The notes below the pieces were generated by a model. The model made no database searches. It had not been told where the DNA came from and saw nothing but the letters and a program-made list of their open reading frames with translations. From Acidiluteibacter ferrifornacis (GTDB lineage: Bacteria > Bacteroidota > Bacteroidia > Flavobacteriales_E > Vicingaceae), in NCBI RefSeq assembly GCF_009909615.1, contig NZ_WWNE01000004.1, positions 124,001-188,000 of the forward strand: 64,000 nucleotides of DNA, given 5' to 3'. Shown here in pieces: positions 44,634-52,962 of the stretch. The first letter of the stretch is position 1; each line of letters begins with the position of its first letter. Made by a program: the position numbers and the translations under genes.

Positions 44634-44651
44634 TCTCTTCGCTTTTTTTAT
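44621..44651. terminator. Terminator overlapping the RHH stop codon
   Basis: Perfect 10-base stem AAGCGAAGAG / CTCTTCGCTT with loop TAAT, in which the RHH stop codon TAA forms part of the loop, followed by a T run. It also lies just past the end of the convergent DsbA-like gene. Confidence 0.88.
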
Positions 44652-44657
44652 ATTGGA

Positions 44658-45359
44658 TCAATCACAATTCCCATCAACGTCACAACTGTCTCCTTTAGAA
44701 ACAATCAGCTCTGGTTTTTCTGTTTCAAATTCGCTCCAAGCTTTGTTTAGGGTTTCTAAAAATACTTCTGTTGGCTGAGCACCAGAAACGGCATATTTAT
44801 TATCAAATACAAAGAAAGGAACACCTCTAACTCCTATGTTTTGAGCTTCCATTTCGTCTTGTTTCACATTGTAAGAAAAGTCGTCGGAGTTGAGCATGGC
44901 TTCAGTTGCATTTTTGTCTAGTCCGTTTTCTTTAGCAATTGCAATCAATGTAGCGTTATCATCTATGTTTTTACCTTCTACGAAATGCGCTTTTAACAAT
45001 GCTTCTTTTAGTTGGTCGCCTAGTCCTTTGCTTTTTGCAAAGTGCAACAGACGGTGTGCGTTGAAAGAATTAGCCACAACAGCTTTCTCGAAGTCAAATT
45101 GCAATCCTTCTTCATTCGCCATATTTACCACGTGTTCTACCATGCTTTTTGCTTGTTCTAATGGCATTTGTTTGGCTTGCGCCAAGTGTTCGATAGCATT
45201 GGTGTTGGGTTGAGTAACTATGCTTGGATCCAATTGGAAACTTTTCCAAGTTACTTTTACGTTTTCAGAGTTTGGGAATTGCTTCATTGCAGCTTCAAAT
45301 TTTCTTTTTCCAATGTAGCAAAAAGGACATCTAATGTCCGACCATATATTAATTTCCAT
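44658..45359 (-). CDS. DsbA-family oxidoreductase, FrnE-like
   Basis: 233 residues without a signal peptide, so cytosolic. Thioredoxin-like fold of the FrnE/DsbA group with active-site CPFC in IWSDIRCPFCYIGKRKFE (about 5-20), the helical insertion (about 60-150), and the cis-Pro region GVRGVPFFVFDNKYAVSGAQP near 185-205. It has a Cys pair near the end (SKGDSCDVDGNCD), as in FrnE of Deinococcus, where a second CX4C-type pair joins redox work; the spacing CDVDGNC here fits that idea. Role: thiol-disulfide exchange, stress. A -7 element lies 25 bases upstream. Confidence 0.9.
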   Translation of the reverse strand: MEINIWSDIRCPFCYIGKRKFEAAMKQFPNSENVKVTWKSFQLDPSIVTQPNTNAIEHLAQAKQMPLEQAKSMVEHVVNMANEEGLQFDFEKAVVANSFNAHRLLHFAKSKGLGDQLKEALLKAHFVEGKNIDDNATLIAIAKENGLDKNATEAMLNSDDFSYNVKQDEMEAQNIGVRGVPFFVFDNKYAVSGAQPTEVFLETLNKAWSEFETEKPELIVSKGDSCDVDGNCD

Positions 45360-45383
45360 AATTCTTTCAGTTAAAATGTGCTA

Positions 45384-45391
45384 CAAAATTA
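45384..45391 (-). promoter_or_regulatory. Candidate -7 promoter element (TAATTTTG on minus)
   Basis: TAnnTTTG match on the minus strand, 24 bases upstream of the DsbA-like start. Confidence 0.4.
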
Positions 45392-45529
45392 AGATGAATT
45401 TTAGAGCTAAAATGTAATCTAAGCGACGAGTCCATTCTTGTTTTATTTGATAGTTTGTCAAGAGCTTTGACTTGAATCCAGTAAATAACTACTATATTTA
45501 TTTTTCTAAAAAATTAACAAAATCTCTAA

Positions 45530-46627
45530 GTGAGCAACAGTAATCATTTCATATTTTTTTTATGTTGTTTTCTAACTCTAGGAGGAGCTTTTTCGCAAGA
45601 TAAATTTTCCGACAATTTGAAATTGAGTGCAAGCTACCATAAAGGTTATAGTTTGCCGGAATATTCTAATTTTTTATTGATTGTTAATCGACCAATTCAG
45701 TCGTTTGATTTGACTTTGTCTAAGCAAACAATCGGAAAGACTTCATGGGAGCAAGTCTTTAAATATCCGGAATATGGCTTGTCGCTCTTTTATTCCACTT
45801 TGGGTAATAAGGAGATTTTTGGGAATGAATTGGCGCTGACCTACTTTTTTAAAATCTATATTTTAAATCGTGATAAACTTCAGCTGTATAATCGAATAGG
45901 TATCGGGTTGGATTATGTCACTAAGCGATTTGATTTGGAAACTAATCCATCAAACGTAGCAGTTGGGTCGCATGTAAACATTCACTTCAATTGCCGGTTT
46001 GGTGGGACTTATGCTTTGTCGGAAAAACTAAACTTTAATGCGGGTCTTTCTTTTGATCATTTATCTAACGCCAACACTGCAGAGCCCAACTTAGGAATCA
46101 ATTACCTGACGGCCTTTACGGGATTTTCTTATTATTTAGGAAATAAAACAGAAAAGAGAAGAGTGGAGTTGCCAGAGCACGAACCTAAAAGCAACTGGTA
46201 TTTGTTTGGAAGTGTTGGGGGGAAGCATTTACAATCTTTATCGACCAAGTATTTTGTAGTCAATTCTCTTTCGTTAGAATATGTGCGGGAGACATTCAGA
46301 ATTTTACATTTCGGAGCAGGTGTTGATTTTTTCTATGACTCTTCCGTACCAGCATTTTTAGAAAAAGACGGTCGAGAGTTTCGGCAGCAAGATTATTTTC
46401 AAACTGGAATTCATATTTCTCAAACCTTGAGATATAATCGTTTTAGCCTGAGTTTGCAGGAAGGGATTTATGTCGGATTGAAGAATGAAGTGGTGCAAAA
46501 AGTGATGTATAATCGAGGAATCATCAAGTATAATTTAACCGACAATTTTAGTGTTCGGTTAGCGATGAAATCTCACTTGCACATCTTGGATTACCCTGAA
46601 ATCGGAATTGGTATAAAGTTGAAATAA
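45530..46627 (+). CDS. PagL-like lipid A deacylase family barrel (acyloxyacyl hydrolase)
   Basis: 365 residues from GTG 45530, the only start that gives the signal peptide (FIFFLCCFLTLGGAFSQ). Outer-membrane beta-barrel with the PagL active-site segment SFDHLSNANTAEPNLGIN near residues 180-197. His and Ser of the H-x-S pair are present, but the Glu expected 12 residues after the Ser is Asn. The protein is about twice as long as enterobacterial/Pseudomonas PagL, with a second barrel-like half. PagL removes the 3-O acyl chain of lipid A. A 1-base overlap (TAATG) couples it to the GIN-domain gene. Confidence 0.8.
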   Translation: MSNSNHFIFFLCCFLTLGGAFSQDKFSDNLKLSASYHKGYSLPEYSNFLLIVNRPIQSFDLTLSKQTIGKTSWEQVFKYPEYGLSLFYSTLGNKEIFGNELALTYFFKIYILNRDKLQLYNRIGIGLDYVTKRFDLETNPSNVAVGSHVNIHFNCRFGGTYALSEKLNFNAGLSFDHLSNANTAEPNLGINYLTAFTGFSYYLGNKTEKRRVELPEHEPKSNWYLFGSVGGKHLQSLSTKYFVVNSLSLEYVRETFRILHFGAGVDFFYDSSVPAFLEKDGREFRQQDYFQTGIHISQTLRYNRFSLSLQEGIYVGLKNEVVQKVMYNRGIIKYNLTDNFSVRLAMKSHLHILDYPEIGIGIKLK

Positions 46628-47337
46628 TGAAAAAGATCGTAATCTTCACTCTGTTTTTAAGTGCCTTGTTTTCTTGCCAAAAGGAGGAAATTGATACGAA
46701 GATCATACCATTGCAACCATTTACTGAAGTTCAGCTAAACAGTACTTTTGAGATAGGTTTACAGGAGGATTCCGTTTACTATATCGAATTGGTTGGAGAT
46801 GAAGAGCTATTAGATTATGTGGAATACCGAGTAGAAGAAGAAGTGTTGAAATTGTCGAATTCTAAAAAGTTGAAGTGGTTGCAACCAACTAAAAATAAGA
46901 TTCAAATCATCATTCATTCGCTGCCTTTGTCACAAGTAGAAGCCAATGAAGCTTGTAATATAACTACAATTAATCCAATAACTTCTGATGAGTTTGGGTT
47001 AGTAGTTGGAGGGAAATTAAATAATGCTCGGCTGGAGTTGAATTGTAATGTATTTTATTTTTGGAATAACTTCCCTTGCGGTGGCGAACTAGAGTTGTTT
47101 GGTAAGACTAATCAGTTAAAGTTATGGACGGATGCATTGTATGTGGTTGATGCTAAGTGCTTAAAAGCAGATTATGGAAATATTACTAATCGTTCCATAG
47201 GAGATATTTATGTTCTAATCAATGATAGACTTGATTATAGTATTCATAATAAAGGCAATATTAATCTATATGGCAATCCTGCTGAAATTTATGAAATGGA
47301 GACTTCTTCTTCGAGTGGGAAGTTGGTGAATTATTAA
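46627..47337 (+). CDS. GIN-domain (DUF2807) lipoprotein
   Basis: 236 residues with a lipoprotein signal (lipobox LSALFSC, Cys at about 17). The rest matches the GIN/DUF2807 layout, a right-handed beta-helix: LQPFTEVQLNSTFEIGLQEDS, YYIELVGDEELLDYVEYRVEEEVLKLS in two blocks, KIQIIIHSLPLSQVEANEACNITT, FGLVVGGKLNNARLEL and DYGNITNRSIGDIYV. Such proteins face the outside in Bacteroidota; function is unknown, though they are sometimes called adhesin-head-like. Start ATG shares one base with the PagL-like stop. Confidence 0.82.
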   Translation: MKKIVIFTLFLSALFSCQKEEIDTKIIPLQPFTEVQLNSTFEIGLQEDSVYYIELVGDEELLDYVEYRVEEEVLKLSNSKKLKWLQPTKNKIQIIIHSLPLSQVEANEACNITTINPITSDEFGLVVGGKLNNARLELNCNVFYFWNNFPCGGELELFGKTNQLKLWTDALYVVDAKCLKADYGNITNRSIGDIYVLINDRLDYSIHNKGNINLYGNPAEIYEMETSSSSGKLVNY

Positions 47338-47338
47338 G

Positions 47339-47944
47339 CTACCTCTCCACAAAATCCGTATTCGTTTGTTCGATAATGTCTAAGACTTCTTCACGTCCTT
47401 TTGCAGCAGTAGCAGAAGAAAATACCATAATGGGAAGTTCATCCCACGTTTCAAGAAGTGTTTTTTTGTAGGCCGCAATATTTTTTCCAAAAGCTGAGCC
47501 CGAGAGCTTATCCATTTTGGTAAAAACTATGATGAAGGGGATGCCCTTGGTGCCTAAAAATTCCATGAATTCTAGGTCTATTTTTTGAGCAGGAATCCTG
47601 CAATCGATCAATAGGAATACATACAGTAGATTTTCTCTTTCAAGCATGTATCGTGTGATGAATTGATCCCATTGGGCTCTAGACTTTTTTGAAGCCTTTG
47701 CATAGCCATATCCAGGCAAATCTACTAAATACCATTCTTCATTGATTATGAAGTGGTTGATTAGTTGAGTTTTCCCTGGTTTTCCTGAAGTTTTAGCCAA
47801 GTTCTTGTGGTTGGTTATCATGTTAATCAACGATGATTTTCCAACATTAGATCGACCTATAAACGCGTATTCCGGTTTGGTAGGTTCTGGACATAAGTCA
47901 ACACGAGTGTTGCTCATTACAAATTCGGCTGTTTTTACTTGCAT
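47339..47944 (-). CDS. engB: EngB/YsxC GTPase (ribosome assembly)
   Basis: Small GTPase that helps assemble the 50S subunit. 201 residues. G1 [12 protein letters not shown] (30-41), a G2 Thr in [10 protein letters not shown]3 [13 protein letters not shown]4 FTKMDKL, G5 [12 protein letters not shown]; all present. The end is 1 base from the convergent GIN-domain gene. A -7 element (TAACTTTG) ends 4 bases before the ATG, so the transcript may have no leader. Confidence 0.96.
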   Translation of the reverse strand: MQVKTAEFVMSNTRVDLCPEPTKPEYAFIGRSNVGKSSLINMITNHKNLAKTSGKPGKTQLINHFIINEEWYLVDLPGYGYAKASKKSRAQWDQFITRYMLERENLLYVFLLIDCRIPAQKIDLEFMEFLGTKGIPFIIVFTKMDKLSGSAFGKNIAAYKKTLLETWDELPIMVFSSATAAKGREEVLDIIEQTNTDFVER

Positions 47945-47948
47945 GGCG

Positions 47949-47956
47949 CAAAGTTA
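47949..47956 (-). promoter_or_regulatory. Candidate -7 promoter element of engB (TAACTTTG on minus), possibly leaderless
   Basis: Exact TAnnTTTG match on the minus strand; its final G is 5 bases upstream of the A of the engB ATG. Confidence 0.45.
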
Positions 47957-48027
47957 CAGAATTAAGTAGCCTTTAAATTAAGCTGAATGGTCATTTTGAT
48001 ACAGATTTTAAATGTTAAAGCAAGTAG

Positions 48028-48792
48028 CTACACTTTGCGACTTAACCACGCATCTAAAAGCTGGTTGAATTCTTCTGGGTGTTCCATCATTGCTGCATGT
48101 CCACACTTGTCAATCCAAAATAATTCTGAATCAGGTAATTTAGCATGAAATTCTTCAGCTACATTTGGAGGTGTAATCGAGTCATTTTTACCCCAAATTA
48201 AGCAAGCAGGCATTTTGAATTTTACCAAGTCTTTCTCCATGTTGTGTCGAATTGCTGATTTAGCCAATGCTAAAATTCGCACCAGCTTATTTCTATCGTT
48301 CACTATTTTGTGAACTTCGTCTACTAAGTCGTCAGTTGCTACAGCTGGGTCGTAAAAGGTAACAGCAATTTTTTGTCTCAAATACTCTTTGTCTTCTCGT
48401 CTTGGAAATGAACCTCCAAAGGCATTTTCGTATAATCCAGAGCTGCCTGTCAATACCATAGAGTGAACTCTTTCTGGGTGTTTTAGGGCATATACTAATG
48501 CAATGTGACCTCCTAATGAATTTCCTAAAAGAGTGACATTGTTGTAGTTCTTGAATTTTATGAATTCGTTGATGAATTCAGCCATTGCACCCACGCTAGT
48601 TTTTAAGAGAGGAGAATCGTAAAGTGGCATTAAAGGAACAACGACTTTATACTTTTGGGAAAATTGGTCAATTACTTCATTGAAGTTGCTCAACGCACCA
48701 AATAAACCATGCAAGATAATTATAGTATGGCCTTCACCCTTTTCTAAAAATTCGAACTTCCCTTCTTTAGTGATGGCGTTTTCGTGACTCAT
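48028..48792 (-). CDS. Alpha/beta-hydrolase
   Basis: 254 residues with the alpha/beta-hydrolase fold. Oxyanion region ILHGLFGALSNF near 26-37, nucleophile elbow LLGNSLGGHIAL (Ser in GNSLGG, about 96), acid in IWGKNDSITPP, and catalytic His in DKCGHAAMMEHPEEF near 230. No signal peptide, so a cytosolic esterase or C-C hydrolase; substrate unknown. It lies next to the dcw cluster but on the opposite strand, with a -7 element 18 bases upstream. Confidence 0.9.
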   Translation of the reverse strand: MSHENAITKEGKFEFLEKGEGHTIIILHGLFGALSNFNEVIDQFSQKYKVVVPLMPLYDSPLLKTSVGAMAEFINEFIKFKNYNNVTLLGNSLGGHIALVYALKHPERVHSMVLTGSSGLYENAFGGSFPRREDKEYLRQKIAVTFYDPAVATDDLVDEVHKIVNDRNKLVRILALAKSAIRHNMEKDLVKFKMPACLIWGKNDSITPPNVAEEFHAKLPDSELFWIDKCGHAAMMEHPEEFNQLLDAWLSRKV

Positions 48793-48809
48793 AGCGCTTT
48801 CTATTTTTT

Positions 48810-48817
48810 CAAATGTA
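48810..48817 (-). promoter_or_regulatory. Candidate -7 promoter element (TACATTTG on minus)
   Basis: TAnnTTTG match on the minus strand, 17 bases upstream of the alpha/beta-hydrolase start. Confidence 0.4.
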
Positions 48818-48990
48818 ATATAATTTAATTTCCTGAGGACCGCAAAAATGATGAGGTATTTAACAAAGAACTGTTGAAAATAAAAAACGCCAATTTTATA
48901 GAGTTACCACTTTTAACACACCTTTGCTGTTTCAGTATTTACGGGGCTTCTAAGCGATTCTTAAGGCTATTTTGGGTGAAAGTTATCAAC

Positions 48991-49020
48991 AAAGTGGTAG
49001 GAAGTGGTAGATTGTGGTAA
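48991..49020 (+). promoter_or_regulatory. Three 10-bp GTGGT repeats upstream of mraZ, candidate MraZ operator
   Basis: Three consecutive 10-base units AAAGTGGTAG, GAAGTGGTAG and ATTGTGGTAA, ending 54 bases before the mraZ ATG. MraZ operators described in other bacteria are TGGGN or AAAGTGK repeats with 10-11 bp spacing. A single inverted copy of the box (ACCACTTTT, 48906-48914) lies 80 bases upstream. A weak -7-like element (TATTTTTA, 49030-49037) follows the repeats. Confidence 0.75.
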
Positions 49021-49074
49021 AATCTTTTTTATTTTTACACATTGAACCGCAATAGCTTTAATTAATAGCATTTA

Positions 49075-49551
49075 ATGGCAAACTTCATTGGCGAATTTGA
49101 GTGTAAGCTCGACCCGAAAGGGCGTTTGATGTTGCCGGCAGGCCTTCGTAAACAGTTGGATCCCGCCGCCCAGGAGAAGTTTGTTCTAAATCGAGGGTTT
49201 GAAAAATGCCTGGTGTTGTATCCCAAAAATGAGTGGGAAATAATCAGTACAGAAATCAATCAGCTGAATCAATATGTGAAGAAAAATCGCGATTTCATCC
49301 GCTATTTCTATAGAGGAGCCACGGAATTGGGGTTGGATAGCACTGGGAGAGTTTTGTTTCCAAAGCGACTCTTGGAATATGCAGATGTTGCTAAGGAAGT
49401 GGTTCTGTTTGCTTACTCTAATCGAATTGAAGTTTGGAATAAAGAGGTGTACGATGGGTTGTTGACGGATGAACCTGAGGATTTTGCAACACTCGCAGAA
49501 GAGGTGATGGGAAATACTAAAAAGCAGGAGGATGATGGGGGAATATCATAA
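49075..49551 (+). CDS. mraZ: MraZ transcriptional regulator
   Basis: 158 residues with the two SpoVT/AbrB-like MraZ repeats: GEFECKLDPKGRLMLPAGLRKQL (about 5-27, in two blocks) and GATELGLDSTGRVLFPKRLLEYA (about 81-103). MraZ forms a ring and represses its own dcw operon by binding direct repeats, which are visible just upstream. First gene of the cluster; it overlaps rsmH by 20 bases. Confidence 0.96.
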   Translation: MANFIGEFECKLDPKGRLMLPAGLRKQLDPAAQEKFVLNRGFEKCLVLYPKNEWEIISTEINQLNQYVKKNRDFIRYFYRGATELGLDSTGRVLFPKRLLEYADVAKEVVLFAYSNRIEVWNKEVYDGLLTDEPEDFATLAEEVMGNTKKQEDDGGIS

Positions 49552-50452
49552 GCCAGTTATGCTTCACGAGAGTATTGATGGTTTAGATATCAAGCCAGAC
49601 GGTGTTTATATCGACGTTACTTTCGGAGGAGGTGGACATTCTAAAGCAATATTAGAGCGCTTGGGTGAAGGTGGGAGATTGTTTGCTTTTGATCGAGACC
49701 CGGATGCGGCCAATAATAAGATTGAGGATGATCGTTTTGAGTTGATTGCTCAAGATTTTAAGTTTTTGAAGAATTATCTGCGATTTTACAGAGTAAGCGA
49801 GTTGGATGGCATATTAGCCGATTTGGGTGTTTCTTCTCATCAGTTCAATGAGGGAAGTCGTGGTTTTTCCATCCGATTTGATGGTCCACTAGATATGCGA
49901 ATGGATCAAAAGTCTCCATTGACCGCTGCCACAATTGTTAATGAATACGAGGAATCGGTTATAGCAGATATTCTTTTTCAATATGGGGAGTTGAGAAATT
50001 CTCGAAAGATTGCCCAGGTTATAGTTGCTGCGAGATCTGAAAAACCAATAAAAACTATTGAGCAGCTTAAAAGTGTGCTGCAGCCTTTAACTCCTTGGGG
50101 AAAGGAGAATCGGTTTTTAGCGCAGGTTTTTCAAGCATTGAGAATTGAAGTGAATGGAGAATTGGATTCTTTAAAGGCGCTACTAGAGCAGTCGTTAGAA
50201 ATGTTGAAACCAGGTGGTCGATTGTCAGTGATTACTTACCACTCTTTAGAAGATCGATTGGTAAAGAATTTTATGCAGAAAGGGAAGTTTGAAGGAGAGG
50301 TGGAGAAGGATTTCTTTGGAAATAAATTAACTCCATTTGAGTTGGTGAATCGAAAGCCAATTATGCCAAGCATGGAGGAGTTAGGGGAGAATAATAGGTC
50401 GAGGAGTGCAAAATTAAGAGTTGCAAAAAAGATAGAGAATGAATCGGTTTAA
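49532..50452 (+). CDS. rsmH: 16S rRNA m4C1402 methyltransferase
   Basis: Methylates N4 of C1402 in 16S rRNA. 306 residues. SAM motif VTFGGGGHSKAILERL near 30-45, DLGVSSHQFNEGSRGFSIRFDGPLDMRMD, FQALRIEVNGELDSL, GGRLSVITYHSLEDRLVKNF and a final NNRSRSAKLRVAKK. ATG-ATG at 49532 and 49535 both fit; the AGGAGG at 49526-49531 slightly favours the second. Overlaps mraZ (20 bases) and the ftsL-like gene (14 bases). Confidence 0.96.
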   Translation: MMGEYHKPVMLHESIDGLDIKPDGVYIDVTFGGGGHSKAILERLGEGGRLFAFDRDPDAANNKIEDDRFELIAQDFKFLKNYLRFYRVSELDGILADLGVSSHQFNEGSRGFSIRFDGPLDMRMDQKSPLTAATIVNEYEESVIADILFQYGELRNSRKIAQVIVAARSEKPIKTIEQLKSVLQPLTPWGKENRFLAQVFQALRIEVNGELDSLKALLEQSLEMLKPGGRLSVITYHSLEDRLVKNFMQKGKFEGEVEKDFFGNKLTPFELVNRKPIMPSMEELGENNRSRSAKLRVAKKIENESV

Positions 50453-50840
50453 GAAAAAAGAGACGGAGAAGGCTGAAAAGTCTAAAGCGCCTACTTCAGA
50501 AGGAGTAAAGGGGGTGAGAGGAGTGATGTCCGGAAATTTTCTTTCTGGAACAAACGTGGTATCATCTCTTCCTTATATTTTCTTCTTGACATTCTTGGGA
50601 ATATGTTATATCGGTAATGGCTATCATGCAGAAAAGACAATTCGCGAGTTGTACAAAACGAATAATGAAATAAAAGAATTGCGCTCTGAGTACATCACTA
50701 CAAAATCAGAATTGATGTACATCAGTAAACAGTCACAAGTGGCTAGGGCGACTGAAATTATTGGGTTGAAAGAATTGACGGAGCCTCCTAAAAAAATAAT
50801 TGTAGAAAAGAAAGATAAAAAAATAAAGAAGATTGACTAG
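50439..50840 (+). CDS. ftsL: FtsL-like cell-division protein
   Basis: 133 residues: basic cytosolic N-terminus (about 1-40), one membrane helix (about 43-62, SLPYIFFLTFLGICYIG), then a coiled-coil-like periplasmic stretch (EKTIRELYKTNNEIKELRSEY, YISKQSQVARATEI) ending with GLKELTEPPKKI and a Lys-rich tail. FtsL scaffolds the divisome with FtsQ and FtsB and activates FtsW-PBP. Sequence of the family is weakly conserved, so the call rests on topology and position between rsmH and the PBP gene. It overlaps the PBP gene by 8 bases. Confidence 0.88.
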   Translation: MNRFKKKETEKAEKSKAPTSEGVKGVRGVMSGNFLSGTNVVSSLPYIFFLTFLGICYIGNGYHAEKTIRELYKTNNEIKELRSEYITTKSELMYISKQSQVARATEIIGLKELTEPPKKIIVEKKDKKIKKID

Positions 50841-52962
50841 CGAGAAAGACATACAAAAAGATATCAAGTGGCGAGCCTACCTCGTCTACTTTGCTATATG
50901 TCTATTTGGTTTAGTCATAATTGGCAAGGCTTTAACTATTCAGATTGTAGAAGGGGCTGAGTTGAAAAAGAAAGTAGAGAGTCTGACTTTGGTGGATAAA
51001 AGTATTGAGGCTGTTCGTGGTAATATTTATGCATCAGATGGGAGTTTGTTAGCTACTTCTATTCCGATATATGAAATACGAATGGATTTAAATACAGAAG
51101 CGTTAACCGATGAGATTTTTAATGCTGGTATTGATTCTTTGTCTTATCAATTGAGTCACCTCTTTAAAGACAGAAGCCCTTCTTCATGGAAGCAGGAATT
51201 AGTCAGAGCGAGAGCAAAAGGTGCAAGATATCATTTGATCAAAAGGAATGTGAGGTATACCGAGTTAAAGCAGATGAAAACATTTGCGATAATGAGAAGA
51301 GGGCGATATAAAGGTGGGTTTTTAACTATTCAGAAAAACAAAAGAGAGCTTCCGTTTCAAGTGTTGGCGGCTAGAACTATTGGTTATGAAAAAGATGGTG
51401 TTACTCCTGTTGGATTAGAAGGAGCTTATTCAAAAGAGTTGTCAGGTATCAATGGGCAACGATTGATGCAAAAAATTGCTGGTGGCGTTTGGATGCCAGT
51501 TGGTGATGAAAACGAGACAGAGCCTTTAGATGGTTACGACGTTTATTCAACCATAGATATCAATATTCAAGATGTAGCAGAAAGTGCTTTGTTAAAACAG
51601 TTAGTAAAGCAACAGGCTGATCACGGTTGTGTAGTGTTGATGGAAGTGCAGACGGGTAATATTAAGGCAATTGCAAATCTTAAAAGAAATGCAAACGGTA
51701 ATTATTATGAAGGTTATAATTACGCAATTGGGGAGAGTACGGAGCCAGGCTCTACCTTTAAATTGCCAGCGTTGATTGCTGCAATAGAAGATGGATATGT
51801 GGATTTAGATGACATAGTAGATTGCGGTAATGGAAAGCTAAATCTTTATGATCGTACCATGTATGACTCTAATTATGATGAAGGTGGTTGGGGGAAAATT
51901 TCGGTGAAGCGAGTATTTGAGGTTTCTTCCAATATAGGAATGGCAAAAATTATTCGTGGGGCTTATTCAAAGAATCCTCAAAAATTTGTTGATCATTTGA
52001 AGTCGATGAGTTTGGCGGAGCCGCTTGGAATTTCAATTGCTGGAGAAGGAAGTCCAAATATCAAGAATACCGATAATAATTCGTGGTCTGGAATTACTTT
52101 AGAATGGATGGCGCATGGATATGAAGTTTTACAAACTCCTTTACAGATTTTAACCTATTACAACGCGGTTGCTAATAATGGTAAGATGGTTCGTCCAAAG
52201 TTTGCCGATAAAATCACGAAAGGTAGATCGATAGTTCGAGAAATTGAAACGCAGGTGATTAATCCTGCAATTTGTTCGAAAAGTACAATTGATAAAGTGA
52301 AGCAAGCTTTAGAAGGGGTAATTGAAAATGGTACTGCAAGAAATTTAGGCAATGCCAATTATAAAATTGCTGGAAAAACTGGGACAGCTCAAATTGCGAA
52401 TGAGAGTTATGGATATAAGTATGAGTCGAAGGTAAGTCACCAGGCTTCATTTGTAGGGTATTTCCCTGCGGAAGATCCGAAGTATAGCTGCATTGTGGTG
52501 GTGAATGCACCTTCTAGAAATGTGTATTATGGAAACTTAGTGGCAGGTCCAATATTTAAAGAAGTAGCTGATAAGGTTTATGCCAATAGTTTGGAGATTC
52601 ATAAGCCACTAGGACCGCAGAAGTTCCTAGCGGCATCTGCTATTCCTTATTCTAAAAGTGGTTATGGAGAGGATGTGAAGCGTGTCTTCCAAACCATGGG
52701 GGTGGAAATGAAAACTGCTGCTGCTAATCCAGAATGGGTTACTACTTCAACCCAAGAGAAATCAGTGACATTAGAAAGTAGAAAAGTGATTGAAAATTTA
52801 GTTCCGAATGTGAAAGGGATGGGAGTGATGGATGCGGTATATCTGTTAGAGAACGCTGGGTTAAAGGTGCGTTTTGTAGGTCGTGGGGCAGTGAAAAGTC
52901 AATCTATTCAAGCAGGAACAAGAGCGCATAAAGGAAGTGTAATCGTATTAGAACTGACATAA
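50833..52962 (+). CDS. ftsI: Septal class B penicillin-binding protein (FtsI/PBP3 type) with PASTA domain
   Basis: Transpeptidase that cross-links septal peptidoglycan. 709 residues from TTG 50833, the only fitting start that keeps the N-terminal anchor (about 12-32). The dimerisation domain is at about 45-240 (SIEAVRGNIYASDGSLLATS). The transpeptidase domain has STFK (S307-K310), SSN in FEVSSNIGMAK near 374, and KTG at 515-517. A single PASTA domain ends the protein (about 650-709), as in PBPs of this phylum. It overlaps ftsL by 8 bases; murE starts at the base after its stop. Confidence 0.95.
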   Translation: MTSEKDIQKDIKWRAYLVYFAICLFGLVIIGKALTIQIVEGAELKKKVESLTLVDKSIEAVRGNIYASDGSLLATSIPIYEIRMDLNTEALTDEIFNAGIDSLSYQLSHLFKDRSPSSWKQELVRARAKGARYHLIKRNVRYTELKQMKTFAIMRRGRYKGGFLTIQKNKRELPFQVLAARTIGYEKDGVTPVGLEGAYSKELSGINGQRLMQKIAGGVWMPVGDENETEPLDGYDVYSTIDINIQDVAESALLKQLVKQQADHGCVVLMEVQTGNIKAIANLKRNANGNYYEGYNYAIGESTEPGSTFKLPALIAAIEDGYVDLDDIVDCGNGKLNLYDRTMYDSNYDEGGWGKISVKRVFEVSSNIGMAKIIRGAYSKNPQKFVDHLKSMSLAEPLGISIAGEGSPNIKNTDNNSWSGITLEWMAHGYEVLQTPLQILTYYNAVANNGKMVRPKFADKITKGRSIVREIETQVINPAICSKSTIDKVKQALEGVIENGTARNLGNANYKIAGKTGTAQIANESYGYKYESKVSHQASFVGYFPAEDPKYSCIVVVNAPSRNVYYGNLVAGPIFKEVADKVYANSLEIHKPLGPQKFLAASAIPYSKSGYGEDVKRVFQTMGVEMKTAAANPEWVTTSTQEKSVTLESRKVIENLVPNVKGMGVMDAVYLLENAGLKVRFVGRGAVKSQSIQAGTRAHKGSVIVLELT

